A DNA stretch of 64,000 nucleotides, taken from NCBI GenBank assembly GCA_023362775.1, contig JALMGJ010000003.1, positions 80,562,855 through 80,626,854 on the forward strand, given 5' to 3'. This document shows positions 60,475-64,000 of the stretch, one piece after another. The stretch's first letter is position 1; every line of letters starts with the position of its first letter. The notes under the pieces were generated by a model. It saw nothing but the letters and a program-made list of their open reading frames with translations, was not told where the DNA came from and searched no databases. Both the position numbers and the translations under genes were made by a program. The DNA is from Charina bottae. Its lineage: Eukaryota; Chordata; Lepidosauria; Squamata; Charinaidae.

Positions 60475-61982
60475 CTATAGAAACAACCAAGAGAATTTGG
60501 TTCACGTATGGCCTGCAGGAATGAATGGGAGCTGAATTTGTGAACAATGCAAAGCATGGATACCCAGTTAGCACTAACTACATTATCCCCTTTCTGCCTA
60601 AGTCTGGTCACCTTTTGAAAAAAAGTGTTGTAGGTTTTTCTTTTGCTTTTGAGGAATACAAAATTCCTTAAATATTTCAGTGAGGATATTACAAAAGGTT
60701 GATGGACCTAATTCAATCAACCAAATTCAAATCCATTAACTTCTTTGCCATCCGTAAAGGACTTTAGAGTTGACCTTGGAGGTAGAGAAAAAATGAACAA
60801 GCCATTGGGCCGGGGGGGGGGGGGGAGAGAGAGATTCTGAGAAAAGATTAATAAGTCCTAAGAAAGAGGAGAACATGAGAGAGAAACTCAAAACTTGATT
60901 TTCTTTAGTGTAAGATGGGAGAGGGAGAAACTTGGACAGGGTTTCAAGATTCTGTTATCCTACCTTACTACAATCATGAGTATTCCTGGAATCCCTGCCA
61001 TGCCTGTTTCTTGATCTAGCCTACATCAAAGGGCTGATATCAGATTTGAAAACCTGTCCAAGTTTCTCTCTGTGGATGGATGCAAAACTAAGAACAGAAG
61101 CAGATGGGTGAATGGATGGGATGGGCAGATGGGTTTCATTCCACTACCGTTGTCTTGCTTTTGCATAAGAGAATGCAGGCTTCAGCTTGCAAATAAATCG
61201 TATGCTTCTGATTTTAAGTAACTGGAAGACATGATTTCTGGAACTCAATATTTAGCTGGTTTTAACTCTTCCCTTTTCTTGTTGGTGTGCACTTTGGGTA
61301 CTTTCCCACTGATAATAATTATTCCTTCATTTTTGGGGACTAATTTGAAGTGGTGGTGGGTGGAATAGAATAGGCATAAAGGGGGTAGAATTGCTGACAG
61401 TTTTGCTAGATTCGGTTATGTCTATCTAGCCAAAAAGAAATGGTCTCTCTAGCCCAGAGCTTTCCAAACTGTGTGTCGCGACACAAAAGTGTGTCGCCAC
61501 ACACAGTCTGGTGTGTCGCCACACAACCCGGAAGCGCTGATCATCATCAGCGCTTCCGGGTTTCCCCGTGGCGACACACCAACACCGGCGCACAAAAACT
61601 GAAAGCGGCAGCAGCGCTTCTGGGTTTTTGCGCGCTGCTGCAATGGCGGCACTTCCGAGTTTTCCCGCGGCGACACACCAACAGCGGTTGGTGTGTCGCC
61701 GCGGGAAAACTTTGGAAAGCCCTGCTCTAGCCAAAAATAAATTATGTCTCTCTAGCCAACAGGAAATGGTCCATCCATTCTGAACATTGCCAAATTGTCG
61801 ATTTTAACGTTTTCCCTACACACATATCATGTTATGCTACTGGATTGCATCCAACCAGTAATATCTCAGTGTATATAGAGAGGTTCCTTACCATCTCCAT
61901 TTATATCAATTTTATTGAACACCATATCTGTGAATTCCTCAGCTGACATGATTTCTTGACATGGATTAATGGTGCGAATTGC
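60314..61982 (-). CDS. GUCA1A: Guanylate cyclase activating protein 1, last two coding exons (partial gene)
   Basis: GCAP1, a photoreceptor calcium sensor regulating retinal guanylate cyclase; dominant human mutations in the EF-hands cause cone dystrophy. Exons 61982-61892 and 60474-60314 join in frame to encode about 83 residues: [21 protein letters not shown]-hand 4 DINGDGELSLEE with all ligands, [18 protein letters not shown], and a diverged tail ending TKAAE. The LTRSLDL segment is typical of GCAP1 rather than GCAP2. The N-terminal exons (EF-hands 1-3) are not in the remaining 2 kb and must lie beyond the window. Confidence 0.94.
60475..61446. other. GUCA1A last intron, mostly unassigned
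   Basis: Contains a poly-G run (60811-60826) and, near its distal end, a hAT MITE (listed separately). Confidence 0.5.
61455..61724. mobile_element. hAT MITE, GAGCTTTCCAAA family, copy 2
   Basis: TIRs CAGAGCTTTCCAAA / TTTGGAAAGCCCTG, perfect 8-bp duplication CTCTAGCC (61447-61454, 61725-61732). Same orientation and nearly the same length as the copy at 38574, so the family is probably fairly young. Confidence 0.93.
61892..61982 (-). CDS. GUCA1A: GUCA1A penultimate coding exon
   Basis: Acceptor TCTTTTCAG|GCAATT, donor GAGATG|GTAAGG; 30 codons plus one base. Encodes AIRTINPC through DINGD. Same phase pattern as GUCA1B exon 3, as expected for paralogues. Confidence 0.94.
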
Positions 61983-62419
61983 CTGAAAAGAAATACATAT
62001 ATAAAATCTGAAAAGGTCCACATTCAATTTCTCTACCTGTGAACAGTTTAAATATGTATGTTTTTTTCTAAAAAAACCCCAACAAATACTCATGCTAATG
62101 CAGTATTTTCCAGTGGGAATTACAAACTATTTTGTGATTTTAAAATGTGAAGATCAGATTATGTTTTTTTGTGTTTGTTATACAGTACTTCTAACCTACC
62201 CAAGGTTGTTTTTTGTCAAAATGTCCATTCACCCAATCTTGCTTTGTGCTTGTGAGTTGGTCTTAGAGAGATTGTGTAATGTACAGCAGTTTGCCCCCAC
62301 CAAAGGAGAAAGTAGGAGATAGTCCGCCTCTTGCCATAGCTGTTTGACCATGCTGACTCTTGATCTATTGATTTAGGGCCTTTGAAATGATTCATTTGTT
62401 GGTCCTGTAGTAAATTTAT

Positions 62420-62700
62420 TTAGTTACTTGTTTGTTTTATTTAGCAAATTTATATAGCCACCCATCTCACAGGACATAACTCTGGGCAGTGTACAACCAC
62501 AGTAACAATTAAAACAATATAACCATCATTAAAACACTAAAGTACAAACAAAAGTAAAAACAGAAAAACCAAGCCTGCGAGAGAATACCAATCAACTCAC
62601 ATAATACAACCACCTTGCAGGGTCCCCTTGGGATCCCCAAGGTTGCTGGAAAAACCACGTTTTAAGGGCTTTCTGGAAGGTTAACAGGGTTGGGACTAAC
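62420..62700 (-). mobile_element. L2 3' end, inverted
   Basis: AAATTTATATAGCCACCC, ATCTCACAGGACATAACTCT and GGGCAGTGTACAACCAC, then the reverse of the ORF-end region. Confidence 0.75.
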
Positions 62701-63110
62701 CTCACCTTGGGGGAAATGATGTTTTCATTAGCACAGAAAATTCTAGCAAAAATACCCCTTTGGAATAAGTTACCCCTGGAGGTAAGACAGGCCCCCGCTC
62801 TCCTGGCCTTCAGGAGGGGGGTTAAAACCTGGTTATGCCATCTTGCTTGGGGTGGGAGGGGGGATAGCCATTCATGGAGGTGGTTGGCACCGTGATGGTG
62901 CCAACGATAAGATCTTGATTTGCCATCTTGTATTTATGTATTTTATATTTGTATTTTATATTTATATTATTTTATATATATTTATATGTATATTGTATCA
63001 TTTTAGTGATATGTTATTTTTATTATTTGTAAACCGCCCAGAGTCGTTGTATATGAGTTGGGCGGTGGAGAAGTTCAATCAATCAATCAATCAATAAAAT
63101 TGAATTCTGG
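62701..63110 (+). mobile_element. L2 3' end
   Basis: ORF-end remnant (LPLEVRQAPALLAFRRGVKT, WLCHLAW), then GTAAACCGCCCAGAGTCG, GAGTTGGGCGGTGGAG and a CAATCAATCAATCAAT tail. Confidence 0.85.
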
Positions 63111-63459
63111 AATGCATAAAATGCAGTTGGAGTAACTGAGGATTTTTCTTCTAGGCTTTTGTTTGAATTACATTCAGGTTGTGGAATAAATGTAACTAAT
63201 GTTCTGACTGTGCTTTTTTTCTGGTGGGAATCACCAAAAGTCTGGATAGCTCTGAACTCTTCCTGCTGCATTGGTGATCAGAGGAGACTGAGTGTTAGGT
63301 TTATTGTTACAAGTTTCCAGTAATGTTGATGCTGCTCATTTGTCTTGAATTATCATAGTTATGCACAATCATATGTTGCCAATCATTAGTCCTTAATAAA
63401 GTTGCTAGGGTAGCTGGCTTGAGCAAAGCGATATTGTGCAGCATTTAAACCCACCTGTA

Positions 63460-63564
63460 ATATAAATATATTACTGCTTTATTGTTTTATTGTATTTTAA
63501 TTAATGTTTTACTCCTGTTTTATGTAACCTGCCCCAAGTTGTTCTCTGAGTGAGATGGGCAGGG

Positions 63565-63570
<6 letters not shown>
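63460..63570 (+). mobile_element. L2 3' tail fragment
   Basis: GTAACCTGCCCCAAGTTG, GAGTGAGATGGGCAGGG, running into the (AT)n microsatellite. Confidence 0.7.
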
Positions 63571-63623
<53 letters not shown>

Positions 63624-63666
63624 TACATACATACATACATACATACATACATACATACATACATAC
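63568..63666. repeat. (AT)n(AC)n(ACAT)n compound microsatellite
   Basis: About 19 AT units, then AC units, then about 13 ACAT units. Confidence 0.97.
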
Positions 63667-64000
63667 AGTTGCGCCCGCCCTTTGGAATATCTTACCCCCA
63701 GAGCTGAGGCTGGTTTCCTTGCTCCCGACTTTCCAGAAAGGCCTAAAGACCTGGTTCTGCCGTCTTGCCTGGGAGGGAAATGTTAACAGTTCCTCATGGG
63801 GATGGCTGGTCCCATGAAGCCTCCCAGTACTCCATTTTTAACATTTTTATCTTGGATTCTATATTATGTATTTATTGTAATTTTATATTTATCTTTTTAA
63901 TTATGTTTTACTGTGAACCGCCCAGGGTCCCCGATAGGGGAGATGGGCGGTAATATAAATTTAATAAAATAAATAAAATAAATAAAATAAATAAATATAT
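63667..64000 (+). mobile_element. L2 3' end, running to the window edge
   Basis: ORF-end remnant (CCTAAAGACCTGGTTCTGCC), then GTGAACCGCCCAGGGTCC, GGGGAGATGGGCGGTAAT and (AATAA)n. Confidence 0.8.

Noticed and set aside
62093..64000. Further GUCA1A exons (EF-hands 2-3)
   Set aside because: No segment resembling EYVAALSLV or the EF3 loop was found on the minus strand before the window edge.

Overview
This is a stretch of vertebrate nuclear DNA, almost certainly from a squamate reptile (probably a lizard). The protein-coding content is small exons with GT-AG introns. The intervening DNA is full of a squamate-type repeat mix: a Sauria-like tRNA SINE with a BovB-like tail, BovB/RTE, L2, CR1-like and L1 LINEs, Penelope-like elements (PLEs), small hAT transposons with 8-bp target duplications, solo LTRs and many microsatellites. 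The species cannot be named from this alone.

Three genes are present. (1) IRF6, minus strand, about 4.8-16.8 kb: seven coding exons that join in frame into a 464-residue protein with an intact five-tryptophan DNA-binding domain and IRF-association domain. One 42-codon exon (13552-13674) has no methionine start and is easily missed. A CpG-rich block at about 29.5-30.5 kb, with two good splice donors on the minus strand, is the likely upstream non-coding exon/promoter region. (2) GUCA1B (GCAP2), plus strand, 45.2-52.4 kb: four exons, 198 residues, EF-hands 2-4 intact. (3) The last two coding exons of GUCA1A (GCAP1), minus strand, 60.3-62.0 kb; its 5' exons lie beyond the right edge. GUCA1A and GUCA1B sit tail to tail, as in other vertebrates. 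Both encode calcium sensors of retinal guanylate cyclase in photoreceptors; IRF6 is an epidermal/periderm transcription factor and is functionally unrelated.

Layout: 1-0.8 kb unassigned; SINE at 0.8-1.1 kb; decayed PLE at 1.2-3.4 kb; IRF6 3' flank and gene 3.5-16.9 kb, with two fold-back elements, an L2, a SINE and a solo LTR in its introns; 17-29 kb a repeat-dense block (L2, CR1, nested hATs, a 5'UTR-plus-ORF2-tail L1 carrying a PLE insertion); CpG island near 30 kb; 31-45 kb intergenic, with a BovB interrupted by a PLE fold-back, hATs, 5S-rRNA-derived SINEs and two CTCF-like motifs; GUCA1B 45-52.5 kb with a solo LTR in intron 2; 53-60 kb repeats, another LTR and a PLE tail; GUCA1A 3' end; L2 tails and microsatellites to the right edge.

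The most interesting signal is not a gene. Three different PLE families here all carry the same hammerhead-ribozyme-like layout at their termini (CTGAAGA, one extra base, a hairpin, then GAAAC followed by a GTH-like site, with flanking bases able to form stem I). Several of these copies are inserted as self-complementary fold-backs with clear target-site duplications. A second pattern is that eight MITE-like hAT insertions all have target duplications with TA at positions 4-5.
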